A stretch of DNA of 64,000 bases from Syngnathus acus (lineage: Eukaryota > Chordata > Actinopteri > Syngnathiformes > Syngnathidae): the NCBI RefSeq assembly GCF_901709675.1, contig NC_051095.1, positions 10,491,956 to 10,555,955 on the forward strand, given 5' to 3'. Under the pieces are notes generated by a model. It saw only the letters and a program-made list of their open reading frames with translations. It was not told where the DNA came from and ran no database searches. The position numbers were made by a program, and so were the translations under genes. This document shows positions 1 to 14,215 of this stretch, piece by piece; the stretch's first letter is position 1, and every line of letters starts with the position of its first letter.

Positions 1-3000
1 CCGGCTGCATAATACTTTTCAGTGTAAAAATGTCAGGATACAAAATGATATAACTCATCAGTACAGAAAAATATTTTAAAATGTGTGAGTTGAACATGAA
101 GTAAACGAATATTTTTAATAATGCAGTTCATTAATATGTTTTATTCTAAGCACAAACTTGTTCTATTCTGAACATCATAATCTGCCCGGGGCTGCGGGGC
201 CACCCAATGTCTGTGATGAGTCACGTGGAGCTGGGACCATGAGGGACGAGAACGTTGGAACAATATGTTACCCGTCTGCTTCTCAACACTTCGTCTTGTC
301 TTTGTCTCTATCTCTAACCCCCCCACACACACTCACTTCCAATAGCCCCACCAAACGATCTTTATCAGAAGAGACAGATTGAAGCTGCAAAGTGAAGGCC
401 TATTTAATCTTCTCAAGCCTTTGACACAAAGTGTGGATGGGTGGGCATGGGTGTGACAGAGAGGAGCGGAGTATCTCTCTGCATAATAAAATGATACATT
501 TGTCATTTTTTTGCTGGAATAAAACCGAGAAAAACGTTTTGATTGTATACTTTCTATCCATTATACGAATATAATATATACTGTACCTACTGTACATACT
601 ATGAGGTAGCTGACACACAAACAGCCGAAGCAGTGCAAACCCCAGTAGTGCAACAGCTTTTAAGCAATTATTAGCTTGGAAATACAAATCCCATCTGGTC
701 TTATTGATGTTGTGGGGCCTTGCAAGATTTCAGCGTAATAGTAAACGCATGAGCTGGAGGGAGAGCAGGCAATCTACTGCACAGTAGTCAACCGCTCAAA
801 TATACTGTATGCTGGGATTACCACAAAAACAACAACCACACAGTAATTAGAATAAACTATTACAGTGGACTATGTACTCCACTAATGTGGTTTTACTCTC
901 ACACACTTGCCACACTGAGTTCAATTCACTAGAGACTCTAAATTACTTGAGTGTGAACTTGAGTTGTTGCCTCTCTCCATTAGGTATTTCCCTCTCTTTG
1001 CTTTGGAGGAGTGATTTCCATTTCAATTTAACCATTGCTGGTCAAGATAGGTAATATCATTGTTAATATCTCATTTGCAGGTTTTAAAAGAAGCTCTGTA
1101 GGATAAGGCAGTGTTGTCCAGCATTTCCATTTGCTGTTTTTACTACTTGAATGCAAAAGGAAATTCAGCAAAATCATTCCCTTGCAAACAAAGTAAGCTA
1201 AGGTCCAATTCAAGGGTGTCTAGAAAAGATTAAGTTTGGGAGGTTATGTTTGTTACAATTCAAAATTTTTGTTTAACCAAGAAGGAATCAGTATAGTTTA
1301 CAGATCTTTGCTTCAACGTTACAAGCAGATGTAATGCTAAAGGGAAATAGAATTTGCCCTTGTCTTTAGATGAGGGGATGAAGAATGAAAATATATTGCT
1401 GCTGCCAGTGGGGACTGGCTAGTGGGGGGGGGAATTAAAATGACTGCAGGTAAACAGTGTGCTTCTAACTGTGACTACATTTTTGTGTGTGCTGGCTGAG
1501 GGGTGTGGGCGTGTGCTCATGCCACAAGAATCCCAGCCAACCCCCTCACTCATTCAGTTACCTTGCTTCTCCAGATTAAAAATAAATGCAAGTAATTAGT
1601 ATTTTGGGTACCAGCACAATTATTTCACACTAAGCACACACATTCAAATGTCAATTTATCCAGTTTAGTAAAATATTAAATAAGGATTGAGGATTAATTG
1701 GGGCAGAACTAAAAATACAGGCGTAAGAAAATGTGATCAAGACAGTATATTTTCTGTGTTCTTTGTTCCTTGTTAATCGCATTTTGCTGTGGCGTGTTCA
1801 TTTGAGTGAAAGACTAGCAGAGCGCCAAAAAAAAAGGTAGCGCTGCAGCAGTAACGCTTTCTGCGTGGGTGGCACACAAGAGAGCTGCAACATGGCACCA
1901 GTCACGCTCTGGCGACGGGGATATCTGATAATAGGCAATCAGATGCAGTTAGCCCTTTGAGCCCAAACAGCCTCTTTGCCATCTGAATACTCACTTCAGA
2001 GACACATTACACTGAGTGTGCAACTTTGAATGGAAATACATTCAACAAGCAAGTTATCTTATCTGCACACTTGGAAGTCAAAATCTTAAGAACACTTCAC
2101 ATACTGATGTGATTTTACATTTCTAAACATTCTCAATGTTCATCATGGTAATCCACAGAAATCCATAAATAACTTCAAAAATCAATGTTCACATCCTGCT
2201 AAATTCTTTCTGCACCTAAATCCATTTTATTTACTGCTTGTCCTCCATTGTTACTCACGGTGCAAGGAATTAAAGATTAAATTGGTTATTTGGGCTCAGT
2301 CTAGGTAGTGAGAAATCCTTCGACACATAATTATCCAGATAAGAAGGACGACTGACAGATTTTCTAACACAAAGCAAATGTGTGAGTGTTACTTTTGATT
2401 TGGTTCAAAACCAAATAGAATGAAGGGATGCAACAGTCTGTATTGCGAGATGGTCAAAGCTTCTGTGTTGTTAACATAAACATGTAGTAGTAGCAGATTA
2501 TCTTTTAAAACTGAAAATGAAAGGAGAAAAAGGGGCATTCAATTTAGACTTTTTCAAACCCTGCAGGAACGTTGGCATAATTCAGAGAGCAGTGTGTAAC
2601 AAGGCCAAATGGACTCCGCATCGTGAATCTACATAAAATATGCTCAATGATAGCAGCCATTTATCATTATAATACACATTCATTTTTTGGGGGGCATGAC
2701 ACAAATATCTAAAATGTGCTTAAAACAAATTCTGTGTCTGTTCTCTATTTTAGTTCTTGCAGCAACAATCTTCATTTTAATTCAGGAAATGTGTCACCTA
2801 TGGAGGTTTAATTAAACACTATCTCTTTTCTTTAGGGCCCACCCAAGACGATCTCAAAAGCACATGAATAACTGGTTTCGATAGTAGGATCTTTTTAATT
2901 CAGTTATTTTCTACAAAGGGGGAGAAATCGATTGGGTCACAGGAAGCCCATCTAAACCGGCTTCTAGTAAAACTGAATTGTTGATCACAGACACCTGTTA

Positions 3001-6000
3001 AATTTTAGTTCACCATTAAATGTGCTTGTGAGTGAATGTATGCCCCGATAGAGTTTCCAATCAGGACAATGCTTAAAACCCAATCGGAATTGAGGTTTGA
3101 GAAGAAAGCTTAAACCAATGCAACAAGTCTACTGCCAATACATAAATGATCAATGCTTCCATGACAATGAGAGTGTGACCCACAGAGCTTGAATAATCCT
3201 TATTTTTCCAGTTTGGTGTCACATTACCCCACCTTATTCCTGTTCTCATCTCTTCTTCTATTTATGGCTTTTCTTGGCCTGATTAATGAGTAGAGCCCCA
3301 AATGAGCCTATTAAAAATATGTAATAGCAGTCGGACTGTAAATAGCTTGCAGTGTCCAGACCTACTTCTCAAGGTAGCCCTGACCTATTAGGTAAGTATT
3401 CTGACATATTGTCTCTTGTCAGGTTGCCGTTTCTGTAACTTGCCCCTTTTCCTTCTCTCTGCCTTGCTCATCTTTCCACTACGCTGAAACATCAGTGCAA
3501 GCAATGGGCAGTGGTGGAAAAAATAAAATAAGAAAAACAATTCAGATTTTCCTGTTGTTGTTGATGGAGACAAGACTTTTTTAAAGGCCATTTATCGAAG
3601 TTAAATTTAGAGTCCCAGCTAGTCATCGGTGTGGATTTTGATCATTGCTCACAGAATCAAGGATTTATGTACTGAATGTCCCGTTTAACATATTCTGATT
3701 GGTTAATGTTATGCAGTCTTTTTTAGAACCAAATATGAAATAGAATTACAATTATTCAGCCATTTATTATTTATCTTCTCTTCTTGCAATGCTGAACATT
3801 GGCCTCTAAACATCTTTCTTTAAAAAAAAAAAAAAAAGGAATCTGTACTGTTGTTGGCTTTTTTTTTTCTTCTTCTCCAGCTCGCAGCCAAGAGGAGCAG
3901 TCAGGAACCGGTTTTAATGTTTCTCTACACAAGCTGACACTTGCTCTTCCTCTGGCTGTGCAAACTCCATGGGAGACGATAAACAGAGCGAAAAGCTTGT
4001 AGCAAAGAAAACAGGGTCAAAACAATAGGATGAAATAACTTCTTTGACTTTTAATATATGGTGCATATAATGAGAAAAACACATTGCACTCTGGCAGAAA
4101 AGGAAACAAATGAGGTGGAAGTCTGGAAAGAGGCAAAGCAGCAAAAGCTAACCAAAGCCTTTGAGATTACATGAAAATAAACAAATAAAAAAAGAATGTG
4201 ATACGTTGTTTGGCACTGAAATATAATCTCACTTTTGAGATGGTCTGATCCGGGAAATTTGAGTTTTGGACAAAGTGACACTTTGACAGTAGCCTGGGGT
4301 GAGCCACACTTTGTCATCGTTTCTTTTCCTACGTCGAACAAAGGCAGACCTGAAGACCTGTCATATAGTCTAGTGGCACCCAATGAAAGTCAGACAAAGA
4401 ATGCAGTGGCCAAAAAAAAAGCAAAGAGGAGACAAAATTGAGCAAAAGTGGACAGGAAAACTGTCTTGTAGCATTCATCTGCTCACTTCTCATCTTTGTA
4501 AGGCAATTCTACACAAGTCTGTTCAATGGAGTAAACTTGGATACGGTCAGCCCATTCGGTACATTTTGCACTTGATTATATGTGGAGATGTTACATAACA
4601 TTTCAGTCTATCTTTACAGACATACAATGCCCATGAACATCACTCTGCTGTAACATGATGTACTGTCATCATTCCTATTTTCGTTCTTTTATACCATTCA
4701 GTGACTGACAATATCTTTTAAAATTCTGCAGTATAGTAGTAACCTACTTTAACAGCAGCTTCTCAAGTATGCCAAAATCATGTCCCTCTCGTATCTAAGT
4801 AAGTAAGCATGTTGCGGCAAAGCATTACAAAGTAAAAAGGATGTGAAGGTATGTTTTATTCAGACAGGCATGAAAGGACGCACAAGAAACAAAACAAAAC
4901 CACTGCAATAATAATCGACTGGATAACTAAATACAACACACACTCTTGTTAGAGAAGAACAATTGGATGGGCCAGGAATCGACTGTCTGAAATAGAAGAG
5001 GCAGTGTAGCCTTAGAAACAAACAGACATGCCTACTGACAGAAAGTTAGCAAAGAGACGCAAATGAATGGACAGAGTCACTTAAACGAGTTTGTTCGCTC
5101 TCTTCTGCCTCATGAATGTTTATGCAGGCATCTGGGACTCAAACCCAGAACCTCAGTACATTTTTGTATTCTAATTATATAACACCCATTGAATTAGCGG
5201 GACACACACACACACACACTTGCATTCAGTCATTCAACCTCAGAGTGACGTATTTGGATAGATGTAAGTGACTGCGCATATGAAGATCCAAACACTTGTG
5301 ATTCAGTGCATGCCTCTGTTGCTTGCTTGAAACTGTTCCATTAATTCCTTACATATTATAGGCAGCAGCCTTTGCGTTCAAGCTGTAGTCATTTGGTTAG
5401 ATCATGGTCACCAAAGTGAGCCAATTAACGCTTGACATTTCAACACAGTAGATGGCTGACTGGATTATTCTTGTATGCGTTTCCATTTAGCTAAAATGTT
5501 ACAATTATTATAATATCCGTGTGTCTCTGAACTTAGTAATTGATGGCATGTCTTTATTCTCAAGACTTTAAATGTAACACATGGCAGAGGAGCTCTGATT
5601 ATATTTAAGAAACGAATCGTAGGCCCGACCCGATTTCACAGAAAAAACAACAACTCTTGTTTCCATCAGTCTCCACAATTTTGCACCATATTTGTTAAGA
5701 CCTCTCGCAGAAAAAAATAATGCGATATTAAAGCAACACTGGGGATTCTGGTCTGTCCTTGAGAAGAGGAGAAAAAGTTGAATTTTATATTGCGCACCGG
5801 CTCACAAGGGCTGCTGGCAACGCAGTACTCGACAATTACGCATTGCTAACTGGAGGACATGCTTGATTTGTTGAATTACTCGAGTTAAAAATAATTTAGA
5901 TTTGACATAGCCCGACCGCATGTGTCCCAGTTACTGCATATTTTCTTTTCTTTCCTGTCATTTTAAGTTTTAATTGAAAATATGGAATTGGCCGACTTTC

Positions 6001-7880
6001 TAATTGTAGCAATTCAATTACCATCGGCGGCGTGCGGGTGTGCGTATGTGTCCTCGCCAAGACCTTTCATATAATCAGTAGGTTTACACTGAAATGAGCC
6101 TCATTTATCCATTTAATTCTGTATTAGTTACTTGAACCATGCATAAACTGGATTAAACGTGAAACCCAAGTCAAAAATTCATGGCTGGTGGAAATGGGGG
6201 CGAGGGGGAGTCTCATATAACTAACGTGTACAGATCATCAAACAAGTACATTGAATCATGGATTGCTCTAGAAGTGCCAAGTATGTGTGTGACATTTTCC
6301 CGGGTGTACGTTCCGATCGCATCGAAGGTCTTCAGAAGAAGTTGCCTTATAATCAGACACATTCTCGCCCACGTCAAGTTCATGCTCAAACAAAGGAAAC
6401 ATCATCTCAGTGATTGCAAGGTTTTTATCTGAAGACATTTTCACACAGTTTAGTGAGAAAGAAAGAGAGCAAACGTAACTAAGAGAAATGATTTAGAATC
6501 ACTCAAGCAATGTTATGATTAGGCTATTTCACATTATCTTATTTTAGCTCAGTTTATCTCATCTTAGCTTTGCTTTGTTTGGGTTAAGATAGTTTAGGGT
6601 AGAGCCTTAGCATTACTAATGACTCCCCAGTTTCCTTGGGCTACAAAATCTCCACTGCTTTGGCCTACGCTTCGATACCCGTCTGGAATCTATTCCAGAG
6701 AGAGGTCAATTAAGGTCAGACTTTTCTGAATTGAGTCTGTAACTTTATCATCGAGAAGACTGACAAAAGTGGCGACATGTCATATAGTTACACATAGTAT
6801 ATACTAGATGTTGACGCTCTAGTTTTGACCCCTGCTGAGGGATTCAACACTCATCACACGGGGTTCAATGCTTCACTGACAACTCTCCACAGTTGAAAGA
6901 GGAGACGGAATGCTACACTGACCTTCACCACCTCTCAGCTTTGATCAACACATCATCATCCGCAAGCTAAGAGCACATCCATTTCTGCTGTTTTCACATC
7001 AACAAAATAACACATTTACAACAACAACAAACACTGCTGCATTAACTTGTTTTGGACAATCTCCAAATGCTTCTTCTTATTGTCATTCTTCCATAAAAGA
7101 TAGATTTGTGGAGTGCACAACTAATAACTTCCTTGAATCTGCAGCGGAACTCAACTTATAATGAGCATCTTGGATGCTGTCCTCGCTCTAGGTGCCGGTT
7201 TTTGTACATGGCTTTTTTTTTGGTACACTTGTAGCATTGCCATGCGAATCACAGATGAAAACTTATTCTGTCATTCTCCTTCTCTTTTACCTTGACTTGT
7301 CGTGGCCTGCTATTTCCGTTTGACAATTCTACACAAGCGAGTGACCAGGCTGCAGAGTCACTTTGAAAGTTTGAAGCAGATAAGAGCAGAGAGACTGAAA
7401 GTGCAGGAAAAAGATTTGATAGTGATAGAGCGGCATTGAAACAAACAGATAAGAGGCAAGTGGCAAAAGAAATGAGAAAGTTGAAGAGTTGCATTAGAGA
7501 AGATGAAAAGTGATTCCGCAGTTCAGAGGTTGTTGTGGCCTCTATGGCAGCGAGAAAACTGATTTATGTTGGTAATAGTGTGAGTGCGCGTGTACGTGCT
7601 ATTTGAGAATGCAGATGTTTGTGTGTAGCGATCCATATTTATGTGCTACTTGGTTTCTCTATTTGTGCTCACATATTTAGATGCAGCACTAATTAGGTCT
7701 GTGGTGACTTTAAAATGTTTAATATGGGTAAAACTTTTCTATCTTTTTAAAAGTAAAAAGGCACCAATTCACAATTGGACTAAAATGATTCATGGGAATT
7801 CATCAGCCTAATTTATTTTTAGGAAATGTCGAGTGGTAGTCATTGCCTTCTGTGTCAAAGCCACTTTGTAAGGCAAAATA
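1..7880. other. gene-free stretch, mostly unique AT-rich DNA
   Basis: I see no convincing exon, RNA gene or intact mobile element here. Open frames are short (under about 115 codons), lack recognisable domains and overlap one another on both strands. The stretch contains small homopolymers (A run near 3823, G run near 1424) and a short CA run near 5205. The segment 1876-1995 is free of low-complexity sequence and rich in short homeodomain-like and GATA-like words, so it is raised separately as a candidate conserved noncoding element. Confidence 0.6.
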
Positions 7881-7899
7881 GCAATTTATAATAAATATT

Positions 7900-8000
7900 G
7901 TCTAAAGCAGAGATCGGCAATTTAAATGCTGGAAGTGGCCACAATATTTCATCAGTGGGGGGTTCACATAGGAACACACACTTTGTGACCCAAACAAAAA
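7900..8000 (+). mobile_element. possible hAT-like DNA transposon remnant
   Basis: The words around 7910-7960 (gagatcggcaa, then agtggccacaa, then a G run and cacatagga) resemble the ends of non-autonomous hAT elements common in fish. A similar order of words occurs at 30915-31060. No terminal inverted repeat pair or 8-bp target duplication could be delimited, so this is a weak resemblance only. Confidence 0.25.
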
Positions 8001-8597
8001 TTGAAACATGGCCAATATACATGCTTAATATAATTTTCTCAACATTTTTTGGTGAATCACAGCAAGCCCTCTATTGTTAATCACCGCCCAAACATCAAAC
8101 AACCTAATTACTGTGGACACAAAACATGCCTTATCACTTGTTCTGCATTATCTCAGGTGGCCAGATTAACATTTTGTACAGAATTTGTGCACTGCATTTT
8201 TGCTAATCCCTTTTATTAAACTCATGTCTGCTTGTAAAGCAAAGCTGTTATGTATATAGCTAATGATGGGTCAGACCATAATGGCTTAAAAGTGCAATCG
8301 TGAATAATTATACTTTGACATTGAGGTCTAGTAAAAGTTTGATGTGGCAGAATGTTGGATGGTGTTCTGGGTAATGTAAACCTCCATTTTAACCTTGTAA
8401 AACTATTTTTTCCCTTCCCAATCATGAAGAGGGTGAAAATCACAAAACCATTGCAATCGTTTAAAAATGTAGATGAATTCATGAGGGGTAACAGTTAAAA
8501 TTTAAGTTTCGATTTAATTCCTTGCAAGCAATGGTGGGCCTCCAATTAAATTGAAAACCTCACTCCCAAATTGCCCCTGAAACCTTACCGCTGTGGC

Positions 8598-9059
8598 TGT
8601 TATGAGTGCCAGGCTAAAAGCCTGCATGTCATTTTCGTTATGTCCTTTGTTGATTTGGTTTTGATTTCAACTTTGACTTGTTTTCCTTGTTCCTGTTGGT
8701 TAATGTCATGTTTTATGTATACGTGTGTTCCTTTTCTTTTAATGTCTGTCGTATTAGATTTTTTTTTTTTATCTGGTCTTGTTTGCTCCGCCCCTTTGAG
8801 TCTTCCAATCACCTCCCTCGGCCACCTATGTCTTGTCCAGGATGTCTATTTCCTGCTTCCTGGTCAGTCGTTGTTGGGTCATTGTGCTCTGTGTTGCGCG
8901 GTGTGCTGTTGATGGCATGTTTTTTCTAGTGTTTATTTTGATCCTGAAGTCCTGTTTATTTAGTTTTTGGTGTCCATTTATGCCTTGTTTTTAAATGAGC
9001 CCCATCCCCGCTTCCTTGCTTCCCTACACTTGGGTCCTCTTTCCAAGCGTATCCTGACA
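8598..9059 (+). mobile_element. probable solo LTR of a Ty3/gypsy-like retrotransposon
   Basis: The segment ends in a pattern typical of fish gypsy LTRs: a run rich in T with tttaaatgagccc, then cacttgggtcctc, then a terminal cctgaca. The 5' boundary is either TGTTA at 8598 or TGTCA at 8627. The sequence is strongly T/C-rich between them and has no coding potential. No internal region or partner LTR lies nearby, so a solo LTR formed by LTR-LTR recombination is the simplest reading. No clear 5-bp target duplication is seen with either boundary, so the exact ends or the age are uncertain. Confidence 0.5.
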
Positions 9060-12000
9060 GCGTCTAACACCTAACGCCTTCCTTGAGGATTCCAAGGAGT
9101 GACGTTTAACTATTCAAACAGCGTGACCAGGTAGACAAACACTGGCCTGTGCAATGGTCTGAAAAGTACTAGTGGAATGTGTCAATTAACCAATCTGTCA
9201 CATTGATATATTGTCTAACTGTATCTTTAGTTAAGCACCAATCATTGTCTATGCAAGTTAATGTGCTGTCTGTCTGTTATACAGGCACGTGCACACACAG
9301 ACTTTTAGGGTTGCTGAAGCATCTGAACCTTTGCCACAAATAAGAAAATGCCCTTTATGTTGGAGCCCCTTTTTTTTTTTTTTTTTTATTCTTCAATATT
9401 TAACATTTTCTATCGTCAGTTGTCCCTTAAGTGTTTTCATATCTGATGGGCATCCATAAGAGTTCTTCCCCTCCACTGAACTTTCACGCAATACTGTAGG
9501 CCAAACTGCTGCAGCTTGCTGCTGTTATCTGACCGGCAGCAGTTGACAGACAGGTAGATAATGATGGTGTTGGTGTGCCACTGGCATTGGAAGTGTTTAG
9601 CAATATCGCAGTGATGGAAATATTAGGCCTAGCCTGGCGTTCCCCAAGCACACACTAAAAAACGTGGGGACAATAGCAGAGTAAGAAGTGAGCAATAAAA
9701 CCCGAGGGCTACTGAGAAAGCAAATGGGAGTGTGAGTGATTAAAGATGGAAGACGGCGCATTCCACACAGAAAAAAAATCAAGATTGAGGGAGAAAATGA
9801 GCAATGCTCTTTATGTGTCCCCACTGTGACATAGCCGAGTCCCTAGTCTTTTATTTATGTCGACCAGCATTTCAGCTACTGTCTCTCCCCTTCCCCTTGC
9901 CTTCTCTTTCCCAGCCTCCGCTGTCTCGTCACTCCACCGTTTGTTTGCCGTGTCTGTCAACCTGCCGTATCTCTCCTTTCTCTGTGCCTCCCACCACGTT
10001 ATTCCTCCACCACAGACTGCTATCGGATCCATTCTTATCACTCTCTTTCTCTCTCTCGCTCTCTCAAACGGCATCCCTCTACTGGAGCCCGCCAATAGAA
10101 GTGGCTAATCTAAGATTATGCTGATATCAAGACAAAGCAGATCGACGCTGAGCTCCTTCATGCACATGAACACACAAACAACATTAAATGTTCCAAAACG
10201 AGTATTTCACAGTGGGCATTGAGTCTGCGTGGCCACCGTGGCACCTGTTTCATAAGACTGAATTTTGTTGGTGACAGTGTGCTGTGGCAAACCTGCATTC
10301 CAGCGGTGGTTACTATTCAATAGAGTTGAATTGAATGGAGAGAGAGAAAGCCGGCAAGCAAATAAACGCAAATCGGAATCTAGCCACTTTACAGTATGCC
10401 TGTTGTCTTCCAAGCAAAATTGGCCAGAGCTCCATTACCACACTTGCTGGCTTGAATTATTGCCCTTGGAGAAAATGTTCAATATGTGCAAAATGAAGAG
10501 CAGATTGGTTGCGCACGCTCTAACGGTCTCTCTCCTCCTCTGAACAATGTAGTGGAGATATTCTCATAATCAAACAGTTTGACTAATCTGAAAATCTGCT
10601 TACCATGCAACATGGTATCAGTTCCCCAGAGTCTGGACATTTTAATATCTCATATTTATGATGAACAACCTTGCAGGTGACATCAGAGCAGCTTACAGCA
10701 AAACACGTTTTTGCTCACAAATCTAACAGGTGAATTAATGTAATTCTTATACGTGAGTGTGTTGCTGATCAACAATCGTTTTTTCGTTGATATGCTGTCC
10801 TGTTTTATTCATGGGAAAAAAGAAAAAAACAACAGTTTGTATTTGCCTCTAAATATATACTGTATAATGTGCCGCCACTAATGTCATAATTATCATGGCT
10901 AACAACCACTTGAATATCGCTAATGAATATCTGCCTTCACAATTTGATTTAATTTTAATTTGCTTCTTTTTAGTAGTTCAATATAATTATTGCTTTGTGT
11001 CTCACCGCATCCTCACCCTGGACACAAAGCATTACAGTATGCATATGTGCATGTTTTAAAGATGTCTGCACTTTTTTTTTTATCATTATGAATTAGCAAA
11101 GTAAATTAGAACGTATCCCAAGGTTCCAGACCACTGAACTCCATTCATGATGAAATTCACAACTATATGAGTGAGGTATAAGTTTTCAAGGTTGAATTCT
11201 CTCAACTAAAGGCCCTTGCTAATTCTCCCTTTTTACTTCCAATATTTTTGACAAAATAGACAATGCATTTTATAATCTATTTGAAGTATTTCAGCATGGA
11301 TTTAGGACAGATCGCCGCAATTAAGTGCTATACAAATAAACAGAACTTATTATGAAGCATTGTTGGCCTCAGGCATTTCTGGGAGATTGTGTGGATGCTC
11401 AGACACATGAAAAATTAGAGGGAACAAGCATCTAACCCCACACAGGACTTGACACAGATTCTGACCTGGAACGTTGCTGTGAGGCAATAAGGTTAATCGT
11501 GCTACTGCTAAACTGAATTCATTGGCAACACTTACGGTTATTTCATCTTTGTTTCCTTAGGGACTGCGTGTTGAAATCAAAGCCAGCAAATATAATTTGC
11601 ATAATATAAGAACCAATTTCTATACCGCTTGCCCAAATTTGTTTGGTGAGCTGGATATGAACCGAATTGACTGTTGTACCGAGCTCTAGCATGGAAATGA
11701 TGGAACACTGTTGTGACATGCGTGTTGCTCAAGATTATCAAATGGGTATTGCTTCTCTGGAGAGCTTGTCCCAAATGGTGTTCCATTAGACCTACCAGTG
11801 TCCTGTGAAAGTGGAAAAACAGACATAAAATGTAAGTCCTTGGAATGCTTTCAAGAGAGTCCATCTGTGTCATATCTTAAATGCTTGCGTCTTTATGCGT
11901 CTCTGTGGCCTTCTCTTCCCCCTCGGCTCCTTTAATAAAAACTCACACTCTAAACTTAACCTCCCAGACCTCCAATCCACAGTCCTTTTTGTCTCCCTGA

Positions 12001-13811
12001 CTATTCCTGCCTTCACTCGACCTCCCTCTCTCCCTCCCTTGACTCTGGGTTTTTAAGTGATTCCCTCCTCCTGGGTCTCTCAATGTCATTATTCGAGTCC
12101 TGGATTCAAAATGTCATTAACGTCATTGCTTTAGTCAGAATTTATTTCAATTAGGCCCAGTCACACTGGGACTCCCAATCCCCCTTTCTGCTCCTCTCAC
12201 TGTCTTTAGTTTGTCCTTGCCTTTCTAAAACCTTTATCACCCCAAGAGCGGTTATCGAGGGACAGTAACATCGATGCTGGCCCGAGATTGTCCCCTGTGC
12301 TGAAGTACTCCGCGCCCACTCAATACCACTTCTATGCAATCTGTTTCTTTCAAAGCTGACATAATAGATATTAATCATAGTATCTATTCTTTATTAACTT
12401 CTTGATATGTCATTCACTACTGAGAAGGCTATAGGGTACTGTCAGTCTTTTAGTCAGAAAATGAATAGTACCAGCACTACTAATAACTCATTTTAATAAT
12501 GTTGGCGATTTTGACCTCCTGAAAATCGTCCAACAGTGTAACAAAAATGACATTGTGGCAGTGCAGCAATGGAGTCAATTTTAAACGATGCTTTTTACTT
12601 TATTTAGTACTTACAAATACAACTTGAAATGAAATTTAAAAAAAACTACTGATTAAATTCATGACACCATGTCAAGATTAATTTGTAAACACACATAAAA
12701 TGTGTCCCATTTCTGCATCCGCTGAAAGATCGAGACTACGTGGTCCACCGAGGCCACACTTTTAAAAGGCAGCTCTTAAACCTGCGTCGAACCTTGAATG
12801 AGACAGTTTAGCCTTCAGAAAACGTCCTGTTTGTGTTACATGTTCACATACAGAAGCATAACTTGATGTCGCAATAGAGGAGAACAAACAATGGGAAGGA
12901 AAGATACAGAACCAACTTGAAAATGTTCCAATGTCTGTTTACTTGGAAGAGGTCCATTGTGATTCATTCTCCATCCAGGCCATCACAGATATGACCTCTT
13001 ATTTATTTATTTTTTTACCAAATATATTATTAATATCTTAAGGGTTACCTAACAGTTTATGAAATACGATATGTTGTTTCTTAAGACTATAATGTGTTCT
13101 ATTATTTAAGTTGTGTTTCATTCTTATCACTTTGTTCTAACATCCTTATTCGCTTTCACACTTTGAATAACGTTGACTCAGCACATGTTCAAAACAGAAA
13201 AGCAGTAAATACCATAGTCAATAAAAAAAACATTATTTTCACTGCATCTGCATTAACTGTTCAATCAAACACAGTCCTAAGGGAGACTGAGCAATCCCAT
13301 CTAAATCACTTTAATCTATTGCTTTTTAATTAAATCTTCAGAATCAAAATATGTTGTCCTGTTAGAACATAAATATCACTTGCCTATTGTTATTTTTGTC
13401 TTTTACATTTCATCCCGATGCTTAACTTAATTTTAAAGAAGTCTAATCATTCTTACCAAATGGTGAAGCCTTGATTAAAAAATATAAATTTGAAGGGAGG
13501 GTCTCTTGGTTTTCGTCTCTAATGCAAGCAAGCAAGAGCAAGTGAAACTTGTACCATCAATACTGCCAATTAGCAACAAAGTTGTTATATTTATGTATAT
13601 CATCACAACACCCTGCCCACCACCTAGCAGAGTTCTCTCCTTAATATAAAGACATGAAATAAATATTGAACACAATTGAGGGCAGCATGTTGGTGTGCCC
13701 CTTGACAACCATTCCGGTTTCTCACATGGACCCTTTGGAAAATTAACTGCCTACTTCTGGTCCAGGCCCAAGACATCTTAATGTTATCCTGAGTCAGCCC
13801 GGTTGATAAGC
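9060..13811. other. gene-free stretch with pyrimidine-rich patches
   Basis: No supported gene. A T run lies at 9370-9387. Pyrimidine-rich tracts at about 9880-10075 and 11930-12075 create long but meaningless open frames. A compact near-perfect hairpin sits at 12501-12534. The rest is AT-rich unique-looking sequence. Confidence 0.6.
12501..12534. repeat. short inverted repeat (hairpin)
   Basis: The arms gttggcgatttt and aaaatcgtccaac pair over 12 bp with a single bulged base around a 9-nt loop (gacctcctg). It is too short for a typical animal pre-miRNA, and no flanking stem extension is obvious. Confidence 0.5.
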
Positions 13812-14215
13812 TTAATCAAAGAGGAAGGTGATAAGTCTGCTCTGAAATGGGGAGTGAGTGTTTGCCTCACATAATGATTCTGGCAAATGGTTCCAGAGGA
13901 GAGGAGACTGATAAGTGAAGGTCCTGCATCCCATTGGTGTTATAAAGATTCTGGGACCCACAAGAAAAATGTACATTTGGGAGCACAATGCTCTGGTAAG
14001 TTGATAATGCACAACACACTCTTCAAAGGGCAACGGGACTTGACCGTTTCTAGGTGAGGTGAAAGACGGATTCAAAACAGTAAATTTTACAGTGAGCCAA
14101 TGCAGTGAACGTCACACTGGAGAAATATGATCTCTTAGCCTCGATATATTCACTACTTGGGCCATTTTGGACCAGCAAGTGATTTTTTTAGAAGCTTACT
14201 TCAGCAGCCCTCTGA
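13812..14215 (-). pseudogene. decayed LINE reverse-transcriptase C-terminal fragment
   Basis: Read on the minus strand, the segment gives the C-terminal part of a non-LTR retrotransposon reverse transcriptase. A degraded RDHIS and LHWL-P type region comes first (about 14150-14080). Further down come a YQSPLLWNHLPE motif and a final FQSRLITFLFD, the characteristic 'P-LWN-LP ... F-S-L-T-LF' tail of L2-like fish LINEs. The first half has frame damage; the last 87 codons remain open down to 13812. There is no RT catalytic core, so this is a dead 5'-truncated copy. A related fragment in the same orientation lies at 24250-24560. Confidence 0.7.

Noticed and set aside
9804-10124. A 106-codon plus-strand frame rich in Ser, Leu and Pro
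   Set aside because: It is a pyrimidine-rich tract with overlapping frames on both strands. No splice context or domain.
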